From the NCBI GenBank assembly GCA_963971225.1, contig OZ020267.1, positions 4,154,001-4,218,000 on the forward strand: a DNA stretch of 64,000 bases. Direction: 5' to 3'. This stretch comes from Melieria omissa (Eukaryota > Arthropoda > Insecta > Diptera > Ulidiidae). Under the pieces are notes generated by a model, which did no database searches, was not told the origin of the DNA, and saw only the letters and a program-made list of their open reading frames with translations. Shown here in pieces: positions 12,328 to 24,205 of this stretch. Within the stretch, counting starts at the first letter, position 1; the number at the start of each line of letters is the position of its first letter. The translations under genes were made by a program, and so were the position numbers.

Positions 12328-12771
12328 ATTTATTTTATTTTATTTTATTTTATTTTATTTTATTTTATTTTATTTTATTTTATTTTATTTTACTTTTTTA
12401 TTTTATTTTATTTTATTTTATTTTATTTTATTTTATTTTATTTAAGTATATTTAATTTTTTTATTTACTTTCATTTAATTTTGTTTTATTTTTGTTTTTT
12501 TTTATTTTTTTTATTTTTTTATTTGTTTTATTTCATTTTATTTTGTTTTATTTTATTTTATTTTATTTTATTTTATTTTATTTTATTTTATTTTATTTTA
12601 TTTTATTTTATTTTATTTTATTTTATTTTATTTTATTTTATTTTATTTTATTTTATTTTATTTTATTTTATTTTATTTTATTTTATTTTATTTTATTTTA
12701 TTTTATTTTATTTTATTTTATTTTATGATATTTTATTTTATTTTATTTTATTTTATTTTTTTTATTTTACT
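12328..12771. repeat. TTTTA pentanucleotide array
   Basis: About 450 bp of TTTTA repeats, with a degenerate stretch at about 12444-12543. The second part is nearly perfect from 12544 to 12770. The same pentamer recurs at 50.6 kb and, as AAAAT, at 54.7 kb. The long frame across it (FILFY repeats) is an artefact of a 5-bp repeat unit. Confidence 0.95.
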
Positions 12772-12887
12772 TAATTATTTGTATTTTATTTTTTTTAATT
12801 TTCATTCGATTTTTTATATTTTCTTTTATCCTTCTCCCTCTTTGACAAATGCCAATTCTAAAAAGCAAACTGTAACACACTTTAGTT

Positions 12888-12909
12888 TTGGTGTCAATTT
12901 TGACACCAA
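12888..12909. repeat. Perfect 22-bp palindrome
   Basis: TTGGTGTCAA, two bases, then TTGACACCAA. It could be a dimeric transcription-factor site or chance; no associated gene is visible. Confidence 0.8.
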
Positions 12910-14984
12910 TCTTGCTTAAAAAAGTCGATAACTTTCTTTCTTTAATGTTGACAGTTTTTATCATCCATCCAGCAAACTTTGCCTAACCATTCAGTGTCCT
13001 GACTACAACAGCATTTCGTCCTTTGAAACCTGCACAAAGTAAAAAATGTCTGGCCACACCAGTTCTAGGGAGAAGGTGAAACGCAAAAGCAAAGTTACCA
13101 GTTGGTGCAATCGTACTCTACTCCATGTCAGCGGCAGAAGGAGAGCAGGAGTCGGAGGATATGCTAAGCGTGCGCCTTCAAGCAGCACACGAAAAATGTT
13201 TCTCCACTCACAAGGAGAAAGTTTTCAAAGTCCAAGTCGCACCAAGCGGCGCAACAGAGAATAGAAAACCGAAACAACAACAACAACAACGACAACCAAC
13301 AGCCAAAGACAGGAAAAAGCAAAAGAAAATATAAAATAGAAGCGGCAAAAGGAAAAGGAGCCAGCGACACTGCCAGCCCAAGTGAAGAGACTTATGCGTG
13401 AGCAACAACAACAACAACAACGCCAAACAACAAACAATGAACGCGTATTTTTCGTAGACACTTTTTAAGAAATATTTCATCGAAATGTGTCCCTGGTGTA
13501 ACATTTAATATTAAAGGTGGGTGGTGGCAGCGACGCGCCACTGCAGTGTTGCTGTTGGAACACAGCAACAGCGCTGGCAACAATGGCCGCGGCAAGACTC
13601 GACATATAAATTAGCTTTACTTATTTTTAAGACATTGTTTCAAATATAGGAAAAAGAGGGCGTGCAGCGGCCATGTCGCACAACGAGCAGAGCAACTAAC
13701 ACCAAACAAACAAGAAGAAGACTGAAGTTATGCCGAAAAAGCGAGCGAGCAGTGCGTGAGTAGAGACTCCACCAGCAGCGGTGCCGACTGAAACAGGCGC
13801 TCGCTCGCGCCTTTGTTTAAGGTGTACAATTTAAAACAGCAACAAAGTTAAACTAATAAATCACAAGTTAATTATAAGAGGGTATTAAGTCATGCTGCGC
13901 AGCGCCCACAGTGGCGCGTAGGGTGCCAAAGCCACTCTTCACTCGCCAAACACGAGTGGGGCGGGTGGGATGGCGCTAAGGCAAATAACAAATTTTTGTA
14001 ATTATAATCCATGCGATTTATTTATTTGTACTAGTCACACACACACACACACACACGCACACGAGCACCCTGAAGTATAGACGAACTGAGTGCCGGGTGG
14101 TAGATGCTGCCTGGCTGGCTGCGAGATAAAGCGACGAATTGTTTTCTTTTACTTACTTCGCTCGTGTTTGGCTTCTTTCGCACTTTTCTTTGGCGCTTCG
14201 TCATTGCTTTAATTTAATTGCATAACTTGAGGCTTCAGTCAGCCATATGCGTGTGTAATGTGCTGGCACACACACACACAAAACCGTTTGTGGTGTGCTG
14301 CACTGTGTCACTTCCCCTCTTTGCTGACGCTTTGTGTAATTGCTTGTTTGATTCTTGGCGGCAGCAGCATTTCCGCTCGAATTTATGTTTGGCAAATTTA
14401 ATTGCTGTTCGACTGCAGTGCAAGCACACGCAGCAGACACATGCACTCACACATACATACATAGCTGAGTGAGTGTGTCCACTTTTGCAGTCGATAAGAC
14501 ATCATATTAATTATTATTATTGAAGTTTGTTGTTGTTGCTGTCAGAGTTGTTGTAATAATAATTGTTTTGTTGTTGTTGTTGTTGTCATTAACATTGTTG
14601 TTGTTGGGCTTCCTACATATTGTGCATTTGAGCAGATTGCCGTAAACTAGAAATAAATTTATTTAGTCTGCTTTTGGGCGTTCGAGCATAATTCAGGCTA
14701 TTTGACTTTTAGAGATTTTGATATTTAAGAATTTTCAAGTGAGCTTGAAAGATGAAAGTGCATTTGTCATTTGTTAGGACAAATTATTGGAATCGAAATT
14801 GGCTTAAGATTTTAGTGTCAACTATTCAATTCAGATATGTTGACAATGAACTTAATGGACCTGATAATTCAGTTAGATTGAAGAAAGATTGTAACCATAA
14901 GATTTTAGGTTTCTTCTGATTGATGAAAGAATGAAATACAATAGGAAAGACATCGTCATTCATTTACATGTATCTTTTTCTGAC
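12910..14984. other. Unique spacer with CAA, CA and GTT tracts
   Basis: CAA tracts lie near 13273-13290 and 13403-13422, a CA tract at 14036-14057, and GTT tracts at 14525-14605. Two overlapping short plus-strand frames (13046-13264 and 13125-13334) have plausible start contexts but no family motif. They are treated as non-coding. Confidence 0.5.
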
Positions 14985-15350
14985 ACGTGAACCAAATAGC
15001 AATGTTCGAAAGGAAAACACTGAGAAAAATATATGGTCCAATCAGGTTGGAAGATGGCGCATATCGTATTAGATACAACTCTGAGCTTGAACACCTCATT
15101 AAGGGGCAAAACGTCATAAAATACATAATAGACCAAGGAATACGCTGGCTTGGACACGTAGAAAAAACAAAGAGCTCCAAAACGAGCCTTCAAGAAGCAA
15201 CCATATGGGAAGCGAACTACAGTGATCGATGACCTCAAAGAGATGATCGCGCAAAACTGATGGCGCTTAACAGCGGATCGAGAAATCTGGAGGAAGATAG
15301 TTGCGGAAGCAGTGGTCCATCCAGGACTGTCGGGCTAAGAAGAAGAAGTA
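14985..15350 (+). pseudogene. RTE-type LINE fragment: C-terminus of endonuclease-reverse transcriptase
   Basis: The frame beginning near 14987 reads MFERKTLRKIYGP, then NSELEHLIKGQNV, IKYIIDQGIRWLGHVEK. These are the distinctive C-terminal motifs of insect RTE-like endonuclease/reverse transcriptase proteins, whose family form includes R-x-RWLGHV. The frame stops at TGA (15230-15232). The homology continues in another frame as DDLKEMIAQN, an in-frame TGA, WRLTADREIWRKIVAEA and HPGLSG, then a stop at about 15338. This is the family's W-x(n)-A-x-DR-x-x-W-x-x-I-V ending. At least one frameshift and one internal stop make it dead. A short GAA-repeat tail (15340-15348) follows the final stop, as expected for a 3' end. 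The N-terminal endonuclease and RT core are missing, so this is a 5'-truncated copy. It has no relation to the other two LINE fragments here. Confidence 0.8.
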
Positions 15351-15531
15351 TCATTTTCTATTTCTGAAATGTTATTAGCGCGATTTTTAGATTTCATTCT
15401 GCTAGGTTTTCTCTCAGCTGGTTAGTTTATGCAGAAGTGATATACATATCACAAGCTTGTGATGTCAATTATCAATTAAATATAAATCGATATTTGCCTC
15501 ACTGATGAAGAGGGTAAATTCTCATATACAT

Positions 15532-16231
15532 CACCGTGTGACAAAGATAAAAAAAAAATGTCACACCGGAAAGAATCGATATGGCCGTGAAACTAGAGAC
15601 CAAATATAGCAATACTGCGTACTCAGTTTTTCATTTCTACATCCTTTGTAAGTAAGTATATTAAAACGCAAAATCTCCTTGATCACGTGTCGAAATTTCA
15701 TTATTCTTGTTTCATTAATTTTGCATGTTTTTATTATTTCAAATACTGATACTCAAATACTTAAATTAGAAAATTTGGACTTCATTAGAACTGCAGCTTC
15801 TGTCTTTTTTTAATAACTTTTGAACCAATAAAGTTAGAGTAATGAAATTTTGACACGTGATCAAGGAAACTTTGGGTTTTAACATAATTACTTTTTAAGA
15901 AAATTCTATATAAATTTTCAAGGATATAAAGGATTAAAATTTTCAAAGGACCTTTTTCATGTCTTTTGTTCACAAATAGATAAAAAATACATTTTATTTA
16001 AATTCTTGAGCCTTTCCTCTTTCATTTGATATACATATTGCCATATTCTAACAAGGCTAAGTATTTTTTATTTTTTTTTTTATTTTGTATCCCCCTTCAA
16101 AATTTTGAAGTCCTCTAAAAAGGACAAAGGTTGTAGAAATGAAAAACTGAGAACGCAGTATTACTATATCTTGTCTCTAGTTTCACGCCCATATGATTTT
16201 TTCCGATGTGAAAAAATTCTGTCGCAAGCTG
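15532..16231. mobile_element. Foldback element family A, full two-arm copy
   Basis: The left end is CACCGTGTGAC and the right end reverse-complements to CAGCTTGCGAC. The arms are inverted over most of the element. CTAGAGACCAAATATAGCAA on the left pairs with sequence near 16165-16195 on the right. CTTGATCACGTGTC near 15675 pairs with GACACGTGATCAAGG near 15852. The left arm lacks the AAAGGACTTCAAAATTTTGA block that the right arm keeps. No coding capacity. The ends suggest a CACTA/Chapaev-type (CMC) transposase in trans, which is an inference. Confidence 0.75.
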
Positions 16232-19200
16232 TATTCATCTTAAGGACCTAAGAAGAAACAAAGGACCACTACCAAACACATTTTACCATCGTTGAACCTA
16301 ACCGATATTCGATTGCAATTTTTAAAGACTCTATAGTGTGGCATTACTTCACAAACATTGCTGAAACATTACTTTCTTCAAAAAATGCTGAACTCCAAAC
16401 AAATATCAACTCGTTTTGCCACTCGTCTGCTGTCTGCAGCGACTGCATGAACTCAATCAATTCACACAAACCCATGTCACAAAAATAGTTTATCCGTCTG
16501 CTGGGCACTCACTGGTCTGTGTCAATTGTCAATTGTGTTGCTGACAAAGTGTCGCATATGTGGTTGTTGTCACTGATGGCTGCGTTGCTATTGTAAAGGA
16601 CATGTTCACATCTGCGAGCATATGCAACGCTCCGCTCCAACGCTGATTGAGTCACTGTGACTGACGACCTATTATGATTATGCTTATCCTTTGTCTATTG
16701 TGTTGTGTTGAATTCACATAAATTAAAATTTCTGACGTTTAAAGCACAAAATAATTAAGCGACAGCTTTTGTTTTCCGGCTTTTTGTATTTTTGCTATAA
16801 TTTTCATAAATTTTAAACAATCGATTTTATCGCCATATATTTGCTTGCTTGCTTGTGTGTGTGAATGTATATGTATAAGTATTCCTGTGTGTGTGTGTAC
16901 ATTTGCAATATTTATGTGCAATTGTTGTGCTTGGTTTATTGGCTGGTTATGTGGATTTAGCCAGCCAGCAGTCAGCCAGCTGGACAAAGCTTTCGCTGCT
17001 TTCATTTGCCTTCGGCTTTAGCTGACTGGCTGGCTGGCTGGTTCGGTCGATTGGTTGGCCAGTCGGTGTTATTCGCTTTATATGTAGTGTTCGTTTTTTT
17101 CTCTATGTTGGTCCTACCACATGGCTCCGTTTTTTGGCCACGCTTCGTGCGAGAAGGATGAGGCGAGATTTGTGTGCTTGCAGATAAAAGTGCCACAGCA
17201 ACTTGTCATAATAAATTCGGCCAGCGGCAGTGGCAGCGCAATGCCGCAGCAATAGTGAATATTTATGCGCACCATTCATAAAAACAATGGATTTTATATT
17301 TGTGAATATTTTGCGCGTAAGCACACATACATATATAAATATATGCAGATATCTATGAGAATATATATATTTTTTGTATTCATTGCAATAGCGAAATTTA
17401 TTTTATTTTATTATTTTCATTCATAATCGTCTTTCTACTGGTGGCAGCCATACTGACAAAAGTTTAATGAAGTGTAGTCGATGGCAATGCAGAGGTAGAC
17501 TAAATATTTTTGTGTATGTTTCTGTGATGATTGGAAATCAAATGTTTTGTTAATTTGTAGAGAATTTAATATAAAAGTGAAAATAAGGCTAAGTGAAATA
17601 CATTTAAGCTGATTTATCTAAAAGAACACAAGAACACTAAATATTTTTGTTCACATTTTTGTGATAATTGGAAATAAGATTTCTTGTTTATTTGTAGAGA
17701 GAATTTTTATTTCATGAAATTTTCTCAGAAATTAATTTTCAGAATACAATTTAAAAAATTTAACTTCCACTTCCACTACTTGAGAGTCCTTTCATATGAG
17801 ATGATCGAGGTTGACTGAAAGGCCATAAATATTTGAGGTTTATTTCTCGAAAAATTGCTTTTTTGGTGGTAGAATACTTTGATTTTGAATTGAATTTAAT
17901 TTGTGGGTTTTTCATTCCACAAATTAGCAACAATTAAAAGCTAAAGAAATATTAAAACAACAACTGCAGCTTCAACGACAACATCAACCACTTACGACTT
18001 GCAACAACAGTGCATTGTAAATAACAGAAAATATCATGGTCAACAAAAACAACAACAACAACAATAGCAACACACATGCATCATTTGCATTTGCCACACT
18101 AAATGTGGCACAAATACTGCAATGCGTTGCACGTTGCACAAACACAAACACGCGCTAACAGCCAAACAGCGTTAGCCAAAACAACAAATGCCCTTACAAC
18201 TACAGCAACAATAATAACAACAACAAACACACACTAAGCAGAGATACGGCACACACTAGAAATAGAGGGGCAACTGTCGGCGTTCGTTTGGTAGGCGTTC
18301 GCAGGCACAGTGCAACAACGGAACGGCGGAGGTGGGCGCGCGTTAATCTTTGAGAATCCAAGTGCTGTATGCGGTATTATGCGGAAATTTATCTGATTTA
18401 ACACCTAATATACAATAACTTAATATGCAACACTCTGCTGGCTAGACTGCTGTGCCGACACACACACACACACACACATACGACTCAAAGTCGGCGCTTG
18501 TGTGAAGCAAATGCGTTAACGAAAATGCAGCCAAGCAGCCAGTGGCGATTCAGCACAGCCAGTCCAGCACAGCCAACCAGCCAGCAGTTATGGCCATATT
18601 GCCAAACCCCAACAATTTCAACTGGACATACTTCACAAACACACACACACAAACACACACACTGGCAGAGAGCGCCAGAATGCGGCACATGCCTCAGAAG
18701 CTGCATGCGGCAATGTGTGCGGCGCGTCGCGGGGTGACGCCGCTCGGAAAATGTGAATATGAACTACATAAATCTTGTCGAGGCGGCTGTAGTGCGCCGC
18801 CGACACCAGCCATGCCCGCCGCGCGCCACTGCAATTGCAACAACGAGTGCAGTCTCATCGACATCGGCAACGCCAAACGGCCAAAGCATCGGCAATTTCG
18901 GCTGCTGTGCGACGTGCAGCTTTATGGCTTTGAGAAGTAGACGCCGTGCAACAAGAAAAACGATCCAAGTTCAAAAATACGGCACACACCGTACACCATA
19001 TACGAGTAGCCCACGGTTCATGGATGGATGATGCATGCAGGCAACGGCACTCACACACTCACAGAGGCTTTTTCGGGTTGGTTTATTTTACATAGGAAGT
19101 GGAAGTGGGCAGTTAGAGGACGAGTGAGCTGCGTGCGTTGAGTGCAGCATCAAAGGTTTTCGGTCGGCGTCTGAATCGCTGCGGGTGTAGGGAACGACCA

Positions 19201-20889
19201 GCATTTGCTGCGGTTCGTTCGATTTTCGCATTGATGCTGTGCTGTGTGCTGCTGCTGCTGCTGTGCGGCAAAATTCATATTTCTTAGATTATTATGCATT
19301 CATATCGCAATTTTAATCATACCGGCTTGTACGCACACACACACACACACATTCATGCACACACATGCACACACAAGCCATGCGGACAGACACTCAAGCA
19401 CGCTCACATGCTGTGTCTGCACTGAGCGGAAGTTTAGTGTGAAATGATGCACTCGAACGCGTTTGAATCACACACAGTGGCGGTTCAGTGAGAACAGCGG
19501 AGGTGTTGAGAAAATTTGATGATCCATATTTTTAATAAAATTTATGGATGCTTTGATGAAAACATTTCTTAAACATAAAGATTTAAAATTCAAATTGATT
19601 TACAGACACTGCAATGAATTTTGGATATATTTCTGTAATACGCTTTTGGTTCAAAAATGTCGTTTAAGTTTAAAGAGGGTTTGGTTTTACCAGCAGGAAA
19701 ATCAGCCGAATAGACTCGGTCCATATAGATGGCTTTCGAGCTCTCTTGTGTTAGTTTTTGGGCCTGAAATGACTGAAACTCACTGTCGCTATTGTTATTG
19801 CATTCTTCTTGTTATTTTTGCATGTGTGTTTGTGTTGTTCCTACTTTTTTGTCCACATAAATTTTACGCCAAAGCTTCGCAACAACAATCGCCAAAACCA
19901 ACAACAACTAGGCATTGTTGTTATTTGTGTGCCGCCTGTTTTTGTTTGTGTACTATTGCAGTTGTGGACTTAGTTAAGGATATTTTGCGGATATTTTGGC
20001 GCTTATGCACTGCGTCCACTCTGCTCTGCTCGAAGCGAATTGCGCATAAAATGTGTGCAATTTACAAAATAATGAAACGTATTGAAATAAAATGAATAAA
20101 GAGCGAGCCGCATGCGGCTTAGACAACTTGCCGCACTGGCCCCATCTCCCGCCGCTTCCACTGGCAGCCCACCTCGCCTACCTCGGTTGGACATAAACTG
20201 CCATTGGCCGCGCACTGAATGCACTTTTAGGCCTCATTGTCGGCTGGTGTTGAGTGCAAATGTGCGCACCCTGTAATTTAGTGTGCGCGCCGTTAAACCA
20301 AATAAACGCACAAGAGGCCACGAAAAACGCGTGGACGGAACGAGATGGGTCGGGTTGGCGAATGGTGAACATTGGAAGCGCGCGATTTGCGCCTTTTGTG
20401 TTGTTGCCATGAATTATGCGGCGAATGCGGCGATTTTCGTTGTGAATTTGTGTGCGCAAAATTTGTGCAAGTTTGTGTGGGTTTGTTGTTGTTGTTGTTG
20501 TTCACACAATGGGATTTGCGGCTTTTGAGTTCACTTTTAGCGTTCAGAAATTAAATGTCCAGCAGGATTTTAATGAAAATTTACAATGTGCGCAATTGTA
20601 AAATGAGATTAATTAAACTACAACAACAACAAAAAGTACACGCAGTGAAAACCAAAATCATGCGCACAAAAAATTTATGTTTGAATGCAACAATCGAAAT
20701 GTTGAATGTTGAATCAATGAAAAATCATAGAACAAACATGGAACAATTAAATGTGTGGAAAATCAGTATCAAGTATGGAATCGAGACATGGTTTTGGGAT
20801 AAAAATTATTACTCGGAATGACCACTTGAAGACTAAATGGAAACTCCCTGCAACTACTCAAGATGTGAATGAGACATAAATGGACATGC
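16232..20889. other. Longest element-free stretch in the first half of the window
   Basis: About 4.6 kb with no recognisable transposable element. It contains CA/TG tracts (18462-18479, 18639-18662, 19334-19352), CAA tracts (18048-18065) and GTT near 20480-20500. Positions 18480-19250 and 20090-20350 are GC-richer with frames open on both strands (for example 18542-18940), but no motif or codon pattern supports a gene. Regulatory DNA is possible. Confidence 0.45.
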
Positions 20890-21159
20890 TCAGTCATCGA
20901 AAAGAAGCTCACTGGAAGTTGGTTGAGTCGACATTTGAATCCACTCAGTGGTGGATTCAGGGGGAGTTTCTGGGGTTTTGAAACCCCCTCCCCGAAAAAT
21001 TAGGGTCGGCTTAACATTTACGATAATTAAAAAATTACATTCTGAAACCCCCCGAAATATTTTTTTTACTCCACCCCTGAATCCACTACTTTGAGGATGG
21101 CCAGTCGCCGAAAAGAAGCTCACTGGAAGTGGGTTGAGTCGATATTTGAATCCACTACT
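20890..21159. repeat. Local direct duplication (about 56 bp) split by a short hAT MITE
   Basis: Positions 20890-20945 and 21101-21157 are near-identical, sharing AAAGAAGCTCACTGGAAGT, GGTTGAGTCGA and ATTTGAATCCACT. The MITE at 20946-21079 lies at the end of the first copy. Confidence 0.8.
20946..21079. mobile_element. Short hAT-type MITE, 134 bp
   Basis: It begins CAGTGGTGGA and ends with the complement of CAGGGGTGGA. It is flanked by a perfect 8-bp direct repeat AATCCACT (20938-20945 and 21080-21087). The CAG...CTG ends and 8-bp duplication point to hAT. Internal C/G runs (GAAACCCCC) give strong hairpin potential. An alternative reading is a longer palindrome built on GTGGATTCAGGGG, which overlaps the target duplication. 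Confidence 0.7.
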
Positions 21160-21377
21160 TCTTCTATCTTATAGTCCAACCCACGAAACTCCTTCAGCCT
21201 CGTCTATTTACCGATTTTCTGTTCGTGAAGTCTACAGAGAAGCCACGTCGCCGTGACGCCTACAGGACGAATGTCGCTTTACTATTCATTTATCTGATAC
21301 CCAATTCACTCTCACAATTTTTTTGTGACATTTTACTCTCTAAATTGTTACCTATAGTTTCTAACCTTAATTTTTTT

Positions 21378-21874
21378 TTACGAATTTTGAATAAGTACGA
21401 AATAAACACTTAAACACATTTTCAGTTTTGGCTTAATTCTGGCGTTCAAGTTAATTTCTGAGCTTTGATGTATTCAGAGACCTACAGTAGAATTTTATGG
21501 CAAATATTTTCGTGGTACATTTTGTCCTTAAAAAGTCCTGGTTTGCAGGACATTTTTGGCATCTTAGAAAATAAGGGTCAAATTGACCCATAAAAATAAG
21601 AGCTACAGGGTTAAAATGCTCCACAGAAATGTTCTTCGTAGTATTTGACATCAAATTGCTGAACACATCATATACCTAAAATGTGTGGTTACATGGTTTT
21701 CGTTAGCCGATTCACCATAAGAATGAGCAAAAAGGGGAAAACTTTTACCCCCCCTTAAAAAAAATTCAGACGTAAACTTTCAAATCGTCGATACACGTAT
21801 ATTTTTTTTGGGACCTTTCTACCAAAATCTGTTGTCATTTTTTCATCTTTGTCATTTTTTTGTGTTGTACAGTG
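21378..21874. mobile_element. CACTG-ended DNA element family B, copy 1 (left end lost)
   Basis: Homologous to 31227-31770 throughout, for example GGCTTAATTCTGGCGTTCAA, GGTCAAATTGACCC and CGATTCACCATAAGAATG. The right end is TTGTACAGTG followed by TAA. The left terminus is not visible. The minus-strand frame at 21451-21666 also exists in the second copy (31353-31568). That shared frame reflects sequence homology and is not evidence of coding. Confidence 0.7.
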
Positions 21875-23139
21875 TAATTGATTAATTGATTTTAAAATGC
21901 CAACATTTATGCAACTCTTCCTCAGCTCTTTACTTCTCTCCTGCTGCTAAACTTTGATCTTTGTTGAACGTTTAAACGCAATGAACTTGCAACCAGCCTC
22001 CAGTCATACCAAACGTCTTTCAATTGGGCGTAAGACGTATTGCAGCCCAGCCGCCAACAGTTCTGATTGCATATGCAAACAGGTAGAGGTGGCGCAAGGG
22101 GGGCGGGGGGTTCGCGCCGGGCTTAAACCAACAATTTACAGCGCAAGCACTTTGTGCCACTAGCAGTGCATGTTGCATGTTGCGCTTGTTTTCTCGCTTG
22201 ATTGCTTGCGTGTTTTTCGTTGAAGTTGTTGTTGTGTGCGGATTTGTTTTATTCTAGCAGCCATGCAGCCGGTTGGTTGTTTTGGCTGTTGTCGGTTTGC
22301 ATGTTGTTGTTTGGCGCTGTTTGTTTGTACGTATTTCGCGTTGTTGTTTCATGCTGCGCAACTATCGCGTGAAGGTACATGAGCGTCTATATGTTTGTGT
22401 ATGTGTGTGTGTAATTGAATACACTGCAACTACAATTATTATTATTATTGTTGTTGTTTTTGTTGTTATTATAATTCGTATGCTCAAACGTTTACATTGG
22501 CGAGGCATTGTTGCATGCCACCTTTTCTACCAGCTGTTGTTTACGGTCTTCTCTCTCTCTATGGCCGCAGCGCTCAATAATGCATTCACTCCACCTTTTG
22601 CTTTTATAAAATTAAAATTTCTTACTTTTCCCCCGCTTCCTCGACTTTCCCACCTTCACGCGCCGTTTTACATAGTTGCAGTGCGACAGCGGCAATTTGA
22701 AAGCGCACTCACACTCGCACTGCAACTGCCGTTCCCTATTATTAAGTAAATTGATTTTAAGTACGTTTTAAACTTATTTAGGTTCTAAATGTTAGGTTTG
22801 CTAGCTGCTGGCTCGTTGGCGTTTAGTATCAAGTGGCTTATTTGCGTACTGCCTACGTTCATACACAATTTTCTCACATATATGATGTATGTGTGTGTGT
22901 TTGTTAACCTGCGTGAGTAACAGTGTAAATTATACACGCAAGTGTACTGAGCGATTACTGGACGATTAACCCGAGTTTGTTTGCTATTTCAGAGGCTAAA
23001 TGCGTTCGAACTGAACTTTTTCAAACCGATTACGAGTTGAGACTTAACTACTTCCGGTTAAACTTTCAATAGGTTGTTTTTAATGCAATTTCTAATAAAA
23101 AAATTCACAACTACCTCAATGAGTTTTCTGGATTTCGCA
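21875..23139. other. Unique spacer with GTT and TG tracts
   Basis: TG tract near 22395-22412, GTT/TTATTA tracts near 22432-22470. The ORF at 22273-22749 runs through these tracts. No gene supported. Confidence 0.5.
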
Positions 23140-23145
23140 GAAATG

Positions 23146-23645
23146 GTAATGGGATTGTAAGATTGCTCGCACGCTGTGGCCAGCGCTGAACATGAGAAGA
23201 ACTAAGAGCTTGCTGCTCCTCGACAAGCATGCTATGCGCATGGTCACGGGGGTAATCACAGGTCACTGCGCCATCGGCGTAATGCTATGCAAATGGCGTC
23301 TGGCGACCGACGATTTATGCAGAAGCTGTGGAGACGAGGAGGCGGTGGAATCGGTCGAGCACCTGCTTTGCCACTGTCCATCACTACAGAACCGACGGCT
23401 CCAAACTCTTGGGGCAAGGTTCTTCGGTGAACTTGTGGAGGTAGCGGATGCACAGATCACTGATCTACACAACTTCCTCGCGAAGACCAAATGGTTCCCA
23501 AAAGATCCGGTCTGGATCTACAGGGAACCGAACAGATAAGGGAAGGCACCGGTGAAATAAAAATGAAGGGAATCACAATGGGCCCAACAGGGCCTCCGAG
23601 TGGAAGTGCAAATGCACACTCCCCTTCTTTAACCTAACCTAACCT
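23146..23645 (+). pseudogene. 5'-truncated LINE 3' end with CCTAA-repeat tail
   Basis: The reading frame enters near 23150 (DCKIARTLWPALN) and continues as MRRTKSLLLLDKHAMRM, VTGVITGHCAIG and CRSCGDEEAVESVEHLLCHCP. It goes on with LGARFFGE and ends at TAA 23537-23539. This is the C-terminal RNase H plus CCHC-finger region of an I/Jockey/R1-group non-LTR polyprotein. The finger residues C-x2-C...H-x4-C are all present. Everything upstream (endonuclease and RT) is missing, and a TAA interrupts the frame just before DCKIAR, so it is a truncated, inactive copy. The 3' UTR (23540-23645) carries ATCACAATGGGCC, a small GGCC stem-loop, a GTGCAAATGCAC stem-loop and a terminal AACCTAACCTAACCT tail. The same module ends the SINE at 39564-40030, so this family is the likely mobiliser of that SINE. 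Confidence 0.85.
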
Positions 23646-24205
23646 TCTGTGGTTTCAATAATACATTTTTTATTAGTCCTTAGAATAGTTTGAAGTTTTA
23701 GGAAAAATACGAAATTAATAAACTGAATATTAAAGTTTAAAGAAGAGAAGTATATACGTTTTTTTAATGGTATATTTTGACATAATAAAGGAAGGAGAAA
23801 CAGAAAACTTTACATGTAATTTTACGTTTTCTTTCAATTCAGATACTTTTTTTTGTTAATTTTGGCGGAAGTAAATGAAGAAATATTAAAATTTTCGTTA
23901 TGCGTAAAAAGTTGTATGTTTAAGTCCACAACGATGTGGTTGCTCTCATAGGAAAATACTCTAAAATACAGGGTCCGAGTGTAAAAATAAGAAAATATCT
24001 TACGGAATGTTGCTAATAAAACCACATAGAAGCCTAAGACGTAACATATAAAATTTTAACTTTCTCCAGTAAAAACCTGTAGCGAAAGGGTTAAGGTGGA
24101 AGAATTGTAAATACACATTCAAACTTTCTAAAGAGTCATTAGATTTCATACCATCTGTATGTTAAATTTTGTCCACTTGCATTGAAACCACTTGGCATGT
24201 TTTGA
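23646..24205. other. AT-rich spacer
   Basis: AT-rich with no recognised gene. AAAGGGTTAA at about 24084-24093 resembles a piggyBac-type right end, but no matching left end was found. Confidence 0.45.

Noticed and set aside
12301..12774. 157-codon frame of FILFY repeats
   Set aside because: Pure translation of the TTTTA array; a 5-bp unit without stops in this register.
13125..13334. Small acidic/Gln-rich frame with a plausible start
   Set aside because: It overlaps another frame at 13046-13264, ends in a CAA tract and shows no domain. It could be a 5' exon, but this cannot be supported.
21451..21666. 71-codon minus-strand frame conserved in the second copy at 31353-31568
   Set aside because: The conservation is explained by DNA homology between two copies of the same non-coding element; no motif and no selection signal can be judged from two copies.
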